A stretch of 64,000 nt of DNA from an uncultured Pseudomonadota bacterium (GTDB lineage Bacteria; Pseudomonadota; Gammaproteobacteria; Enterobacterales; Succinivibrionaceae): positions 1 to 64,000 of the forward strand of contig ONIT01000020.1 of assembly GCA_900317945.1 (NCBI GenBank), in the 5' to 3' direction. Positions 17,589 to 26,526 of the stretch are shown here, in pieces. Numbering within the stretch: the stretch's first letter is position 1; every line of letters begins with the position of its first letter. Position numbers and translations under genes: made by a program. Below the pieces are notes generated by a model that saw only the letters and a program-made list of their open reading frames with translations, was not told where the DNA came from and made no database searches.

Positions 17589-18584
17589 TCAGCCTTGCGG
17601 AAGCTTCTGCTCTATTTCCCTCGCAATTTTCTCGCAGTTCTCGTCAGCCTGACCATCTTTCGTAAGAATAGGAGTATCAAGAATCCTGGTAACAGTTCCG
17701 GCCATTGCAGCAGCGGCTGCTACTCTTCTCTGAGAGCTATTGGAATATTCATTCCAGTCATCGCCCTCTTGCCAAACGATAGTCTTAAGGCTTTCGACGA
17801 GCGGATGGAAGTAGGATACAGCCCTCTGGAGCAGATTCGTGAACATCTCGGCTTTGCTGCTGATGGCACGGCACTGCACGCAGGCGGTTTCAAGCTGCTC
17901 GGCGATTTCCCTTGCCTTGGCTCTGTTCGAGCGGGCGTTATCCAGATTCGCCTTGGCTTTTGAGCCACTGACGAGCCCAAGCACAAGAAGCGCGGGACCT
18001 GCAACAAGGCCTCCAAGAAGAGCAGCTCCTCCAGCCATGCCGAAGCCCCCAGCTGCCAGTGTACCGCCCCCAAGCCATGCCAGGGTTGCATTGGTTGCTG
18101 CAACGCCACTTAATGCGCCTATGGCTGTCCCGGTTGAGGCAGTGGCCAATGTCATGGTAGCTCCATATGCCGCGAAAGCCGTCAGTGCGCCTCCGGCAAG
18201 GCCTGCTGCAGAACCAGTTGCCAGCGAAGCGGCAAAGCTCTCCAGTCTTGTCAGATCCTGCAGGGTCTCATTCGAGCCACTTAGTGTACCCTCATGGATT
18301 GATGACTCCAGTCTCGCGTTTTTGATCATACGGAAGTAATGCAGGAAATCCTTGACTTCATTGTCAAGGACCTGAAGCTTCAGCTTGCCGAGTTTCTCGA
18401 GCGCACTCTGGGTAAGATCCCTCTGAGCATTGACTTTGCGCTTTGCATCATCGATTATGTCGTTCGCTTCATTGTTGATCTCCCTGGCACGGGAGTTGTC
18501 CTTTGATGCAGAGACCGCCTTGCCGATGCCCACCGCTCCTGCAGCAGCAGCGAGTCCGGCAACAATTATGAAAGGGAAAGGCAT
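17589..18584 (-). CDS. Glycine-zipper membrane-like protein, unknown function
   Basis: This 331-residue protein opens with a hydrophobic Gly/Ala helix (FIIVAGLAAAAGAVGIG). A helical, coiled-coil-like region follows (about residues 28-95, charged heptads). A long Gly/Ala-rich hydrophobic section spans about 120-215 (GSAAGLAGGALTAFAAYGATMTL, LGGLVAGPALLVLG), and then comes a helical tail. I recognise the pattern as a family found in many bacteria and sometimes labelled a chemotaxis protein, but I see no methyl-accepting signalling domain. The gene follows the 541-residue-frame gene by 59 nt on the same strand and shares its terminator, so the two form a unit. A membrane-active partner protein is an inference. 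Confidence 0.65.
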   Translation of the reverse strand: MPFPFIIVAGLAAAAGAVGIGKAVSASKDNSRAREINNEANDIIDDAKRKVNAQRDLTQSALEKLGKLKLQVLDNEVKDFLHYFRMIKNARLESSIHEGTLSGSNETLQDLTRLESFAASLATGSAAGLAGGALTAFAAYGATMTLATASTGTAIGALSGVAATNATLAWLGGGTLAAGGFGMAGGAALLGGLVAGPALLVLGLVSGSKAKANLDNARSNRAKAREIAEQLETACVQCRAISSKAEMFTNLLQRAVSYFHPLVESLKTIVWQEGDDWNEYSNSSQRRVAAAAAMAGTVTRILDTPILTKDGQADENCEKIAREIEQKLPQG

Positions 18585-18643
18585 AGTTATATTCTCCTTG
18601 TTTTTAACGCAGCAGGCTGTTACTGACCCGCTGCAAATACTGC

Positions 18644-20218
18644 CTAAAAAACAAAATCTTCGTCAGACCTCATCAGTCCATCGAACTCATTGAACGAACT
18701 GAACTGGGCTTTTCCGCCCAGGATCCCCTGAAACTCTGCGTTGCCCCTGATAAAACCGTCGACATCATCATGCAGTATCGCGTCGTCAAGCGTCATGAAG
18801 CAGGACTCAAAAGCCTTTTTGTGCTCGGAAAGATAGCGGTCTACCTGCTCCTCCATCTCCCTGCGGTACTGCCTGATCATCCTGATAGACTCTTCGCACT
18901 CGCGCTCGATGCGTATGCGCTCACTCCTTGCGTAGCTTGCCGCATTCATGGCTGACATGATCTCCTTGTAGGCAGCTGTCGCAAGCGTGTACCCGATCAT
19001 GGCTGCGCCGACGCCGACCATTACTCCGACCACAGCTGGAGCTGCTGCCGGTATGGCTGCGATTCCGATAGTGGAGCACATGACAGAGCCGATAGTGCCT
19101 ACCCCGTCCTGAGCCATCTCGCTCATGCACTCCGCACCGGATATCTGATGAGTGAAATATCTGTGAAGGGACTTACCGACAGACATTGCCGAACTTACCA
19201 TCTGTGCGGGAAGTGAGGTTTTTGAAACGCCCCTCCAGAATGCAGAGGATGAGTTCTGCAGAAGCCCCTTTACCGTCGCCCCGGCAAATCCCGTTCCATA
19301 CCCTATGGCCGCACCTGTTCCGGCTGCCGCAGCGGTGCTTGCCACTGCATCGCCGAAGGTCTTGTCCCCCTTGAGAAATGCAACCAGATTTGTGACCATG
19401 GCAATAGAGCCGGCAATTGCCCCGCCGTACTTTGCCTGCTCCATCCCCGCCCGGTGGGCGAGTCCTGCAATGTCCTTAGCCGTAGAAAGTTCCGGATTGC
19501 GCCTTGCCTCAATGGCCTCATCACGGTCAAGCCCAGCTTTTTTCAGATCTTTCTTGATCTGCTTTAGCTTTGCTATCTCCTGTCTTTTCTGGGCAGCCAC
19601 GCTGCTGTTGCCCGACTCCTGTGTTCTCTTAGCCTGTCTCTCAAGTTCAGCTATACGTCTGTCAATAATCCCGTCATTGCCATTTGTTCCCATAAGGGCT
19701 GCGTAATCGTCATCTGCGACCATGAACGGGACATTATTGTCAGCGTACTTCTGGTACTTAGGGCTCGTAAGCTTATCTAACAGGGCTTCAGGATCGCCGC
19801 CGACGAACTTCATCTGCGAGCCTGATCCCGGGATTACCCTTCCACTGGCATCAACCTCAACCACATCCCGCAGCGGATCGTTGACCATACCAAGATCGTC
19901 AGTTCTACGAAATCTGGTTGATCTGCCTCTGATGATATTCTCGGCATTGCCGCGCGCTGTGCTCTTCACCTCAGCCGAGAAGCCGGCCTGCTGCTTTATG
20001 TTGCTGTCTGCAAAATCAGGGTTGATTTTTGATTCGGAAATAGACTTAAGTCCCTTGGTGAGCCGCACCCCGGCTTCATTGTCCACCCCGTAATAGGCAA
20101 CAGAGTGTTCCTTGATCGCGCTGCCGTAACGTCTCACAGTCTCTGCAGCACCTCCTGCAAGAGCAGCGTCTTCGAGCTTCTCTGAATAGTCATCACTTAT
20201 TCTCTTTGAGTTTGACAT
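18644..20218 (-). CDS. Nuclease-like and glycine-zipper two-part protein, unknown function
   Basis: This 524-residue protein has two parts. The N-terminal part (about residues 60-165) shows a spaced pattern GFSAEVK, NDPLRDVVEVDASG, SQMKF and then a KYADNNVPFMV block. That layout (E, D, QxK on strands) resembles PD-(D/E)XK-like domains of gut toxin or effector-like proteins. A helical linker rich in Arg/Lys/Glu follows. Next is a long Gly/Ala-rich hydrophobic section (about 265-430) of membrane-inserting type, then a coiled helix and an acidic tail. The start at 20218 is chosen for GAGGA 7 nt upstream. The nuclease assignment is a fold guess from motif spacing; no biochemical role is known to me. 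It is the first gene of a two-gene unit. Confidence 0.6.
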   Translation of the reverse strand: MSNSKRISDDYSEKLEDAALAGGAAETVRRYGSAIKEHSVAYYGVDNEAGVRLTKGLKSISESKINPDFADSNIKQQAGFSAEVKSTARGNAENIIRGRSTRFRRTDDLGMVNDPLRDVVEVDASGRVIPGSGSQMKFVGGDPEALLDKLTSPKYQKYADNNVPFMVADDDYAALMGTNGNDGIIDRRIAELERQAKRTQESGNSSVAAQKRQEIAKLKQIKKDLKKAGLDRDEAIEARRNPELSTAKDIAGLAHRAGMEQAKYGGAIAGSIAMVTNLVAFLKGDKTFGDAVASTAAAAGTGAAIGYGTGFAGATVKGLLQNSSSAFWRGVSKTSLPAQMVSSAMSVGKSLHRYFTHQISGAECMSEMAQDGVGTIGSVMCSTIGIAAIPAAAPAVVGVMVGVGAAMIGYTLATAAYKEIMSAMNAASYARSERIRIERECEESIRMIRQYRREMEEQVDRYLSEHKKAFESCFMTLDDAILHDDVDGFIRGNAEFQGILGGKAQFSSFNEFDGLMRSDEDFVF

Positions 20219-20320
20219 TTTGGAATCCTCAGAGCCTGACAGTTTGCTGTAGGTGGAACCTGCTGCCAATCATGATTGAGCAGCATTATCAGACAAGCAG
20301 ATGTTCCCCTCCATCATATG

Positions 20321-20338
20321 ACATGTCAAGACATGTTA
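20321..20338. promoter_or_regulatory. Repeated ACATGT palindromes over a -35-like TTGACA
   Basis: Two ACATGT palindromes sit 10 bp apart (20321-20326 and 20331-20336, CAAG between them). On the minus strand TTGACA overlaps the first. The site is about 105 nt upstream of the start at 20218 and is a plausible operator for that gene pair. No clear -10 was found. Confidence 0.3.
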
Positions 20339-20527
20339 AAATTATTTGAGTGATTTGTCACAATATTTTTATGCACAAAAAAATTCAAAAATCAGAAAAT
20401 TTCCGGCTGGGAAGTTCTGTATCTAAAAATGATAAGGGGAATGAGCATCCATGCACTGTCTGCAGGAGAACAGCCCTAAGGCACCTGCAGCAAGTGACGG
20501 CAGGCGGCAGTTCCTGGAAAATTAAAA

Positions 20528-20548
20528 AGGGCCGCATAAAGCGGCCCT
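20528..20548 (-). terminator. Rho-independent terminator of secA
   Basis: A perfect 8-bp stem AGGGCCGC/GCGGCCCT has a 5-nt loop. On the minus strand it is followed by TTTTTAATTTT. It lies 28 nt past the secA stop. Confidence 0.85.
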
Positions 20549-20575
20549 CTGTTCAGCTATAGCGAAGACTTTTTA

Positions 20576-23332
20576 TCAGTGCAGGCGTCCGTGGCAGTCC
20601 TTGTACTTCTTGCCGCTTCCGCACGGGCAGGGATCATTTCTCCCGACCTTCGGATAAGCGCGCCTTACGGTAACGTTCTGCCTAGGCTGGGGCTGCTCAC
20701 CGCCCTGTCCCTCATTGCCTTCACCTTCGTCCTCAGGCTCGGGAGCTCCCTCGCCTGCGGCGTTCTGCTGCTGCTTCCTCTCAAGGGCCTGGGCGTTTCT
20801 CTGCCTCTCCTCCTCGGCCTGCTGCACCTCCTCAGGGCTGCGGATCTGGATGTTGCAGAAGATCTGGACTACACGCTGCTTGTAGAGGTTCAGCATGTTC
20901 TCGAACATGCGGAAGGACTCCTGCTTGTACTCGAACTTCGGGTTCCTCTGGGCATAGCCGCGGAGGTTGATGCCCTGACGGAGGTAGTCCATGCCGGCAA
21001 GGTGCTCCTTCCAGAGCTGGTCAAGGCACTGCAGCATGACGGTCTTCTGCAGGGCGATGGTTGACTCCTTTCCGATAAGGTCGCACTTCTGCTTGAAGTT
21101 CGCGCGGGCGAGATCGACAATCTTCTCGCGGAGAGTCTCCTCGAACATCTTGTCGTCGGCCTTGAGCCACTCGCGCACCGGCGCGTCGAGGCTGAAGTTC
21201 CTCCTGAGGCCCTCCTCGAGCTCAGGAAGCTTCCAGGTCTCCTCGAGGGACTGGGGAGGGATGAACTGGCTGACGTAGTCATTGATTACATCGTACATGA
21301 TGTCGTGGATGACCTGCGACTCGTCATCGCCGTCAAGGAGGCTGTTCCTCTGCTGATAGATGACCTTGCGCTGCGCGTTCGCGACGTCATCGAACTCGAT
21401 GAGGTTCTTTCTGATGTCGAAGTTCCTGGCCTCGACCTTGCGCTGCGCGTTCTCAATGGAGCGGGTGACCATGCGGTTCTCGATGGCGTCGCCCTTCTGC
21501 ATGCCGATCCTCTGGAAGAGGCGCTTCATCTTCTCAGTGTCGACAAAGCGCTTCATCAGGCTGTCGTCGAAGGAGATGTAGAAGCGGGATGAGCCCGGAT
21601 CTCCCTGGCGTCCGGAGCGTCCGCGGAGCTGGTTGTCGATACGGCGGGACTCATGGCGCTCGGTTCCGATGATATGGAGGCCGCCTGCCTTCACAACCTC
21701 GTCGTGGCGCTTCTGCCACTCCTTCTTAATCTCCTCGATCTGCTCAGCAGTGGGGTTCTCGAGGTGCTTGATCTGCTGCTGCCAGTTGCCGCCCAGCACG
21801 ATATCGGTTCCGCGGCCCGCCATGTTGGTGGCGATGGTTACGGACTTGGGCGCGCCGGCCTGGGCGATGATCTCAGCCTCGCGGGCATGGTTCTTAGCGT
21901 TGAGCACCTCGTGCTTGATGCCCTTCGCGTCAAGGAAGCGGGAAAGCTTCTCGGAGTTCTCGACCGAGACGGTTCCGATAAGGACCGGCCTGCCCTTGCC
22001 TACCTCCTGGACGACGTCCTTGACGACAGCCTCGTACTTGTCCTCGTCATCAAGGTAGATCGCATCAGGATAGTCGATTCGGATCATCGGCCTGTTGGTC
22101 GGGATGACCACGGTGTTGAGGCCGTAGATCTGCTGGAACTCGTAGGCCTCGGTATCAGCAGTTCCGGTCATGCCGGCCAGCTTCTCGTAGAGGCGGAAGT
22201 AGTTCTGGAAGGTGATGGAGGCGAGGGTCTGGTTCTCTGCGTTGATCTTGACGCCCTCCTTCGCCTCGATCGCCTGGTGGAGTCCCTCTGACCAGCGGCG
22301 GCCCGGCATGGTGCGTCCGGTCTGCTCGTCAACGATGACGACCTCGCCGTTCTGCACGATGTAGTCCACGTCGCGGTGGAATAGCACATGGGCGCGGAGC
22401 GCCTGCATGACGTGGTGCAGGATCATCATGTTGTTCGTCGCGAACAGGGAGTCGTTCTCGCCAAGGAGTCCGGCCTCCTGCAGGAGCTTCTCGACGTAGA
22501 TCTGGCCGTGCTCGGTGAGGTAGGTCTGCTTGGTCTTGAGATCGATGGTGTAGTCGCCGTCGCCGTGATAGGTCTCGGAGTCCTCCTTGTCCTGCTGCTT
22601 GAGGTTCGGGATGACCTTGTCAACCTTGCGGTAGAGCTCGGAGCTGTCCTCAGAGGGGCCGGAGATGATGAGCGGGGTACGGGCCTCATCGATGAGCACG
22701 GAGTCAACCTCATCCACCAGGGCGTAGTAGAGCGGGCGCTGTACGCGCTGCTCCTTTGAGTACGCGAGGTTGTCGCGGAGGTAGTCGAAGCCGAACTCGT
22801 TGTTGGTTCCGTAGAGGATGTCGCAGGCGTAGGCGGCGCGCTTGGCCTCGGCGTCAAGACCGTTGGTGTTGCAGGAGACGGTCATGCCGAGGAACTCGAA
22901 AAGGGGCTTTGACCACTCGGCATCACGGCTTGCGAGGTAGTCGTTGACGGTAACGATATGGACGCCCTTTCCGGTAAGCGCGTTGAGGTAGGCAGGGAGC
23001 GTCGCGGTAAGGGACTTTCCCTCACCGGTCTTCATCTCCGCGATCTGGCGGGAGTTGAGCACGATGCCGCCCATGAGCTGCACGTCGAAGTGGCGCATGT
23101 GGAGGACTCGCTTCGATGCCTCCCTGACGTTGGCGAACGCTTCCGGAATCAGGTCTTCAAGCTTCTCTCCGTCCTTCACGCGCTTTCTGAGCTCGTCGGT
23201 CTTGGCCCTCAGCTCCTCGTCCTTCATTTTCTCGAACTGGGGCTCAAGGGCGTTGATCTTTGCAACAACCTTGCGCAGCTTCCTGATGGTGCGCTCGTTG
23301 CTGCTTCCGAAAATCTTCGCAAAAATATTCAT
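20576..23332 (-). CDS. secA: Preprotein translocase ATPase SecA
   Basis: SecA is the ATPase that drives unfolded preproteins through SecYEG. The 918-residue product has the full set of domains. Walker A is MKTGEGKS (K106) and the DEAD-type Walker B lies in [15 protein letters not shown]. The preprotein crosslinking domain, second nucleotide-binding fold ([34 protein letters not shown]), helical scaffold and wing regions follow. A Gln/Glu-rich linker leads to a C-terminal zinc-binding SEC-C motif ([13 protein letters not shown]). The length is close to E. coli SecA (901). Neighbours such as secM and mutT are not here. Confidence 0.98.
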   Translation of the reverse strand: MNIFAKIFGSSNERTIRKLRKVVAKINALEPQFEKMKDEELRAKTDELRKRVKDGEKLEDLIPEAFANVREASKRVLHMRHFDVQLMGGIVLNSRQIAEMKTGEGKSLTATLPAYLNALTGKGVHIVTVNDYLASRDAEWSKPLFEFLGMTVSCNTNGLDAEAKRAAYACDILYGTNNEFGFDYLRDNLAYSKEQRVQRPLYYALVDEVDSVLIDEARTPLIISGPSEDSSELYRKVDKVIPNLKQQDKEDSETYHGDGDYTIDLKTKQTYLTEHGQIYVEKLLQEAGLLGENDSLFATNNMMILHHVMQALRAHVLFHRDVDYIVQNGEVVIVDEQTGRTMPGRRWSEGLHQAIEAKEGVKINAENQTLASITFQNYFRLYEKLAGMTGTADTEAYEFQQIYGLNTVVIPTNRPMIRIDYPDAIYLDDEDKYEAVVKDVVQEVGKGRPVLIGTVSVENSEKLSRFLDAKGIKHEVLNAKNHAREAEIIAQAGAPKSVTIATNMAGRGTDIVLGGNWQQQIKHLENPTAEQIEEIKKEWQKRHDEVVKAGGLHIIGTERHESRRIDNQLRGRSGRQGDPGSSRFYISFDDSLMKRFVDTEKMKRLFQRIGMQKGDAIENRMVTRSIENAQRKVEARNFDIRKNLIEFDDVANAQRKVIYQQRNSLLDGDDESQVIHDIMYDVINDYVSQFIPPQSLEETWKLPELEEGLRRNFSLDAPVREWLKADDKMFEETLREKIVDLARANFKQKCDLIGKESTIALQKTVMLQCLDQLWKEHLAGMDYLRQGINLRGYAQRNPKFEYKQESFRMFENMLNLYKQRVVQIFCNIQIRSPEEVQQAEEERQRNAQALERKQQQNAAGEGAPEPEDEGEGNEGQGGEQPQPRQNVTVRRAYPKVGRNDPCPCGSGKKYKDCHGRLH

Positions 23333-23444
23333 ATCCGTACCTTAAACAAAACTCCGCGCCGGTGCCGCTCACCCGGGCTTCCGGCGCTTTTGAAACTGAT
23401 GGGTAATATATGGGGACGCTTTTTCATGATCCCCTGAAAAGCAC

Positions 23445-24455
23445 TCAGAATTCTCCGAATGTCTTCTCTATCCGGTCGACGTCGTCAACCGGCGCCAGGA
23501 TTCTCTTGATGTTGAACTTCTTGAGCGAGGCCTTCTCTGAGACGCTGATGTTGAGGCGGCGCAGCTCGCTGATGGAAAGGTTTGCCTTCTTCGCTATCTC
23601 CTCGAGGCTGTCGGCGCTCCCGACCTCTGCGTAGGCCGCGTACTCGCGGAACGGGGTGTCAGGCAGCGTGTAGCTGTTGCTCTCGTGGTTCCTGAGGAGA
23701 TCCGCGAAGGCGAGGATCCTCGAGACATACTTCCTGGTGAAGGGAGGGATGTCGAGCGACCAGAAGTCAGTCGGGCGGCCCGCGGCCCTGCGGCTCTTGA
23801 TCTGCTTCTTGATGTTGTACGGGCCCATGCCGTACGCCGCGATGGTCGTAAGCCAGTCGCCGCCCACCTCGTCATTGAGGCGGAGGAGGTAGTCGCAGGC
23901 GGCGCGGGTCGACTTCATCGGGTCCTTGCGCTCATCTATGCCCTTCCCTACGCGGAGCCCCATGCCCTTCGCGGTGGTCGGCGTGAACTGCCAGAGCCCC
24001 GCGGGGCCGGATCTCGAGACGGCAGAGGGGTCAAAATGGCTCTCCTGCAGCGCGATGAGGACGAGCTCCGCCGGGATGTCCCTGGTCTTGAATTCGTTGT
24101 AGATAAGGTAGATATAGGGATCGGCGTTCTTCAGGATCTTGGAGTAGTACTTTCCCGCCTTGGAGAGCTTGCTCCGCTCGGCGGCGACCTCAGGGCGGTC
24201 TGCCCCCTCGAGCTCGAAGTCCTCTACGAGGGCCTCCCAAATCCTGGCGTCCTCGGTGCCGGCGACGCTGAAGCCGTTCCTGCGCTTCCTGTCACCGCTC
24301 CCCTTCCGGTCGCCTGCCCTTGCCGAGATGCTGTCTGACGATGAGACCGCTCCGGCCTCCTCCTGCCCCGCGCCTCCCGATGAGACGCATCCGGCAAGGA
24401 TCAGGCATGCTGCCGTAGTCAGCACGAGAAGCCTCAAAGTCTGTTCCCTAATCAT
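23445..24455 (-). CDS. mltD: Lipoprotein lytic transglycosylase, MltD-like
   Basis: Lytic transglycosylases of this type cleave glycan strands from the periplasmic side of the outer membrane. The 336-residue product has a lipoprotein signal (CLILAGC, lipidated Cys near residue 23) and a low-complexity spacer. The SLT domain follows, with the catalytic Glu in ALQESHFDP and the blocks GLWQFTPTTAKGMGL and YGMGPYNIKKQI. A single C-terminal LysM-like segment lies at about 265-315 (DSLEEIAKKANLSISELRRLN). E. coli MltD has more LysM repeats and is longer, so this is a short version. It lies between secA and srmB with no obvious operon partner. Confidence 0.82.
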   Translation of the reverse strand: MIREQTLRLLVLTTAACLILAGCVSSGGAGQEEAGAVSSSDSISARAGDRKGSGDRKRRNGFSVAGTEDARIWEALVEDFELEGADRPEVAAERSKLSKAGKYYSKILKNADPYIYLIYNEFKTRDIPAELVLIALQESHFDPSAVSRSGPAGLWQFTPTTAKGMGLRVGKGIDERKDPMKSTRAACDYLLRLNDEVGGDWLTTIAAYGMGPYNIKKQIKSRRAAGRPTDFWSLDIPPFTRKYVSRILAFADLLRNHESNSYTLPDTPFREYAAYAEVGSADSLEEIAKKANLSISELRRLNISVSEKASLKKFNIKRILAPVDDVDRIEKTFGEF

Positions 24456-24724
24456 CTGTATTATTCTGAACCTTAAAAATCCGGATGTTTTCGTATGAAA
24501 CAGCGCCGGAACTATTCTTAGCCTTACTTGATTTCAGCTCGTCCTCGGACGACTTCTTACAGCGATGGCACTTTAGAGGATGCTTCGGGAAAATCTGAAG
24601 CGTCATTTCCAGTACATAACTGTAAAACTGAAACTAATCAAGCTGCAATGCTCCAAATGAAAAGCAGCGTCCCCGGGGGACTCAAAGACGAAAGCCAAAA
24701 GCGGCAGGCCTCCAGGAAACGGAA
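24456..24724. other. Intergenic region without a gene
   Basis: Between the mltD start and the srmB terminator I see only short overlapping frames without ribosome-binding sites. An mltD promoter is expected near 24460-24530, where the sequence is AT-rich, but no clear element stands out. Confidence 0.35.
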
Positions 24725-24750
24725 AGGCCCCGTCTTCCGGAACGGGGCCT
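24725..24750 (-). terminator. Rho-independent terminator of srmB
   Basis: A perfect 9-bp stem AGGCCCCGT/ACGGGGCCT has an 8-nt loop and is followed on the minus strand by TTTCCGTTT. TGCTAAAAT (24758-24750, minus strand) runs directly into the stem. Confidence 0.72.
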
Positions 24751-24816
24751 ATTTTAGCAGAAAAAAGGAGAGTGTCCCGGCGCGGTCCGGGAAAGCGGAG
24801 CCGCGTCACGGAATTC

Positions 24817-26190
24817 TCACTCCTCAGGGACCGGGACCTGCTGCCCATCTGCCGCGGCAGCGGCCTTCTCCCTCGCCCTCCTCGCAGCGGCCTTTGCCGC
24901 GAAGTCAGGCTTACCCTTGTCTTTGATGTTCTTGTCCTTTTTCTTCCGGAGCTCCTTCCGGTGCTGCTTCTTCTCCTTCTGCCGCTCGTCCTCTTTGGCG
25001 TCCTTTCTCTTCTTTCCCTTCACGCGGCCGCTGAAGACAGGCTGCTTTGTCTTAGGCTCAAGCCCCTCGATGACGCGCCGGCGGAGAGCCTCGCCAGTGT
25101 AGCGCTCAATCTTCCCCACCATCTCGAAGTCATGGGCCTCGACCAGGCTCACCGCGGTGCCGCTCTTTCCCGCGCGCCCGGTGCGCCCGATGCGGTGGAC
25201 GTAGATGTCGGCGCCCCAGGGGAGATCGTAGTTGATGACATGCGTTACGTCGGGGAGATCAATGCCGCGGGCCGCGACGTCGGTCGCGAGCATGACCTTC
25301 ACCTGCCCCTCAGAGAAGCGGCTCACCGACTCGGCGCGCCGCTCCTGCTCCATCTCGCCGCGGAGCACCGCGTGCTCGACGCCCTTCCCCTGCAGGAACT
25401 TTGAGAGGTCCTCGAGGCGCTCGCGGGTCCTCACAAACACCAGGACCCTCGCGTAGTTCTCCCTCCCGAGGAGGTTCAGGAGTATGGCGCGCTTGTGCTC
25501 CAGGGAGTCGCAGTAGCAGTAGTACTGCGGGATCTTCTTATGCTCGCTCCTCGGTGACTCGGTCCTCACGGTGACGGGATCCTTGAGGCACTCCTCCGCG
25601 AACTTCTCGACTCCCCTGCCCTCGAGGGTCGCGGAGAAAAGCATGACCTGCGCGCGATCCGGGACGGACGAGACGATCTGGAGCACGTCTGGTCCGAAGC
25701 CCATGTCGAGCATGCGGTCCGCCTCGTCGAGGACCATAACTCTCACGTTCCGCCCGTCAAAGAGGCCGATGTGCTGGTACTCGAGAAGGCGCCCCGGCGT
25801 CGCGACGATTATCTCGGCGCCTGCGGAAAGCGCCTCCTCCTGATCATCGTAGCCCTCGCCGCCGATTACGGCCGAGGCGCTGAAGCCCAGATCCTTCCCG
25901 AGGCGGCTGAACTCGGCCACGGTCTGCAGCGCTATCTCGCGCGTGGGGGAGATGACCAGGACCGCGGGCGCGCCCGGGCGCTTCCTCACAGGGCTGTCGA
26001 TGAGGAGCTGCAGCGCCGGGAGGACAAAGGCCCCGGTCTTTCCCGTGCCGGTCGGCGACTCGGCCATGATGTCGCGGCCGAGGAGGGCCTCGGGAATGAC
26101 CTTCTGCTGCACGGAGGTAGGCTTCCTCCAGCCGGCCTCAGCCACAGCGGAGAGAAGACGGTCATCAAGATCCAGTTCAGAAAATTCCAT
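24817..26190 (-). CDS. srmB: ATP-dependent RNA helicase SrmB
   Basis: SrmB is a DEAD-box helicase that assists early assembly of the large ribosomal subunit, especially in the cold. The 457-residue product opens with MEFSELDLDDRLL and has the Q motif, Walker A SPTGTGKT (K51), PTREIA, TPGRLL, D155-E-A-D158, SAT, and the late motifs ATDVAARGIDLPDVTHV and HRIGRTGRAG. SrmB-specific sequences include LVEAHD and a basic Lys/Arg-rich tail (about 375-445). The gene has its own terminator and two -10-like elements upstream. Confidence 0.93.
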   Translation of the reverse strand: MEFSELDLDDRLLSAVAEAGWRKPTSVQQKVIPEALLGRDIMAESPTGTGKTGAFVLPALQLLIDSPVRKRPGAPAVLVISPTREIALQTVAEFSRLGKDLGFSASAVIGGEGYDDQEEALSAGAEIIVATPGRLLEYQHIGLFDGRNVRVMVLDEADRMLDMGFGPDVLQIVSSVPDRAQVMLFSATLEGRGVEKFAEECLKDPVTVRTESPRSEHKKIPQYYCYCDSLEHKRAILLNLLGRENYARVLVFVRTRERLEDLSKFLQGKGVEHAVLRGEMEQERRAESVSRFSEGQVKVMLATDVAARGIDLPDVTHVINYDLPWGADIYVHRIGRTGRAGKSGTAVSLVEAHDFEMVGKIERYTGEALRRRVIEGLEPKTKQPVFSGRVKGKKRKDAKEDERQKEKKQHRKELRKKKDKNIKDKGKPDFAAKAAARRAREKAAAAADGQQVPVPEE

Positions 26191-26268
26191 TGCACCACCG
26201 ATAGGGAAAGGGAAAAGAGCAGGCCTCGCCGGCCGCGCCGCGGACTGACTCTCCGCGGCTCAGGCTTC

Positions 26269-26277
26269 ATTTTAGCA
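26269..26277 (-). promoter_or_regulatory. Extended -10 promoter of srmB
   Basis: On the minus strand TGCTAAAAT lies about 80 nt before the srmB start. A second weaker GGTAAAAT element lies at about 26392-26385 in a similar sequence context (AAAATGA.GC.TG...GAGCC). Confidence 0.5.
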
Positions 26278-26526
26278 GGAACGGCACAAAAGCTGTGCGC
26301 CCTCAGGCATGATTCAGGAAGGAGAGGCTCAATTGCTCCTGCTTTCCCGCGATGCCTGATGGCGCTCCGGGGCTCAGCAAGCCTCATTTTACCGGGATTA
26401 ACCTCAGTTCCCGGGACTTTTTCATCAAACAATGACACTGTTCACCGACTCATCAGCAATGATGCATATAATTAGTGCATTAGAATTATCAGAGTCTCTG
26501 AAGACTGGTACTCAGACAGGCGCACT
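26278..26526. other. Divergent intergenic region, srmB to PilZ gene
   Basis: This region has no gene. It holds the srmB promoter on one strand. On the plus strand TATAAT at 26467-26472 is a plausible -10 for the PilZ gene, 55 nt before its start, with a poor -35 (TTCACC at 26441). Confidence 0.45.
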
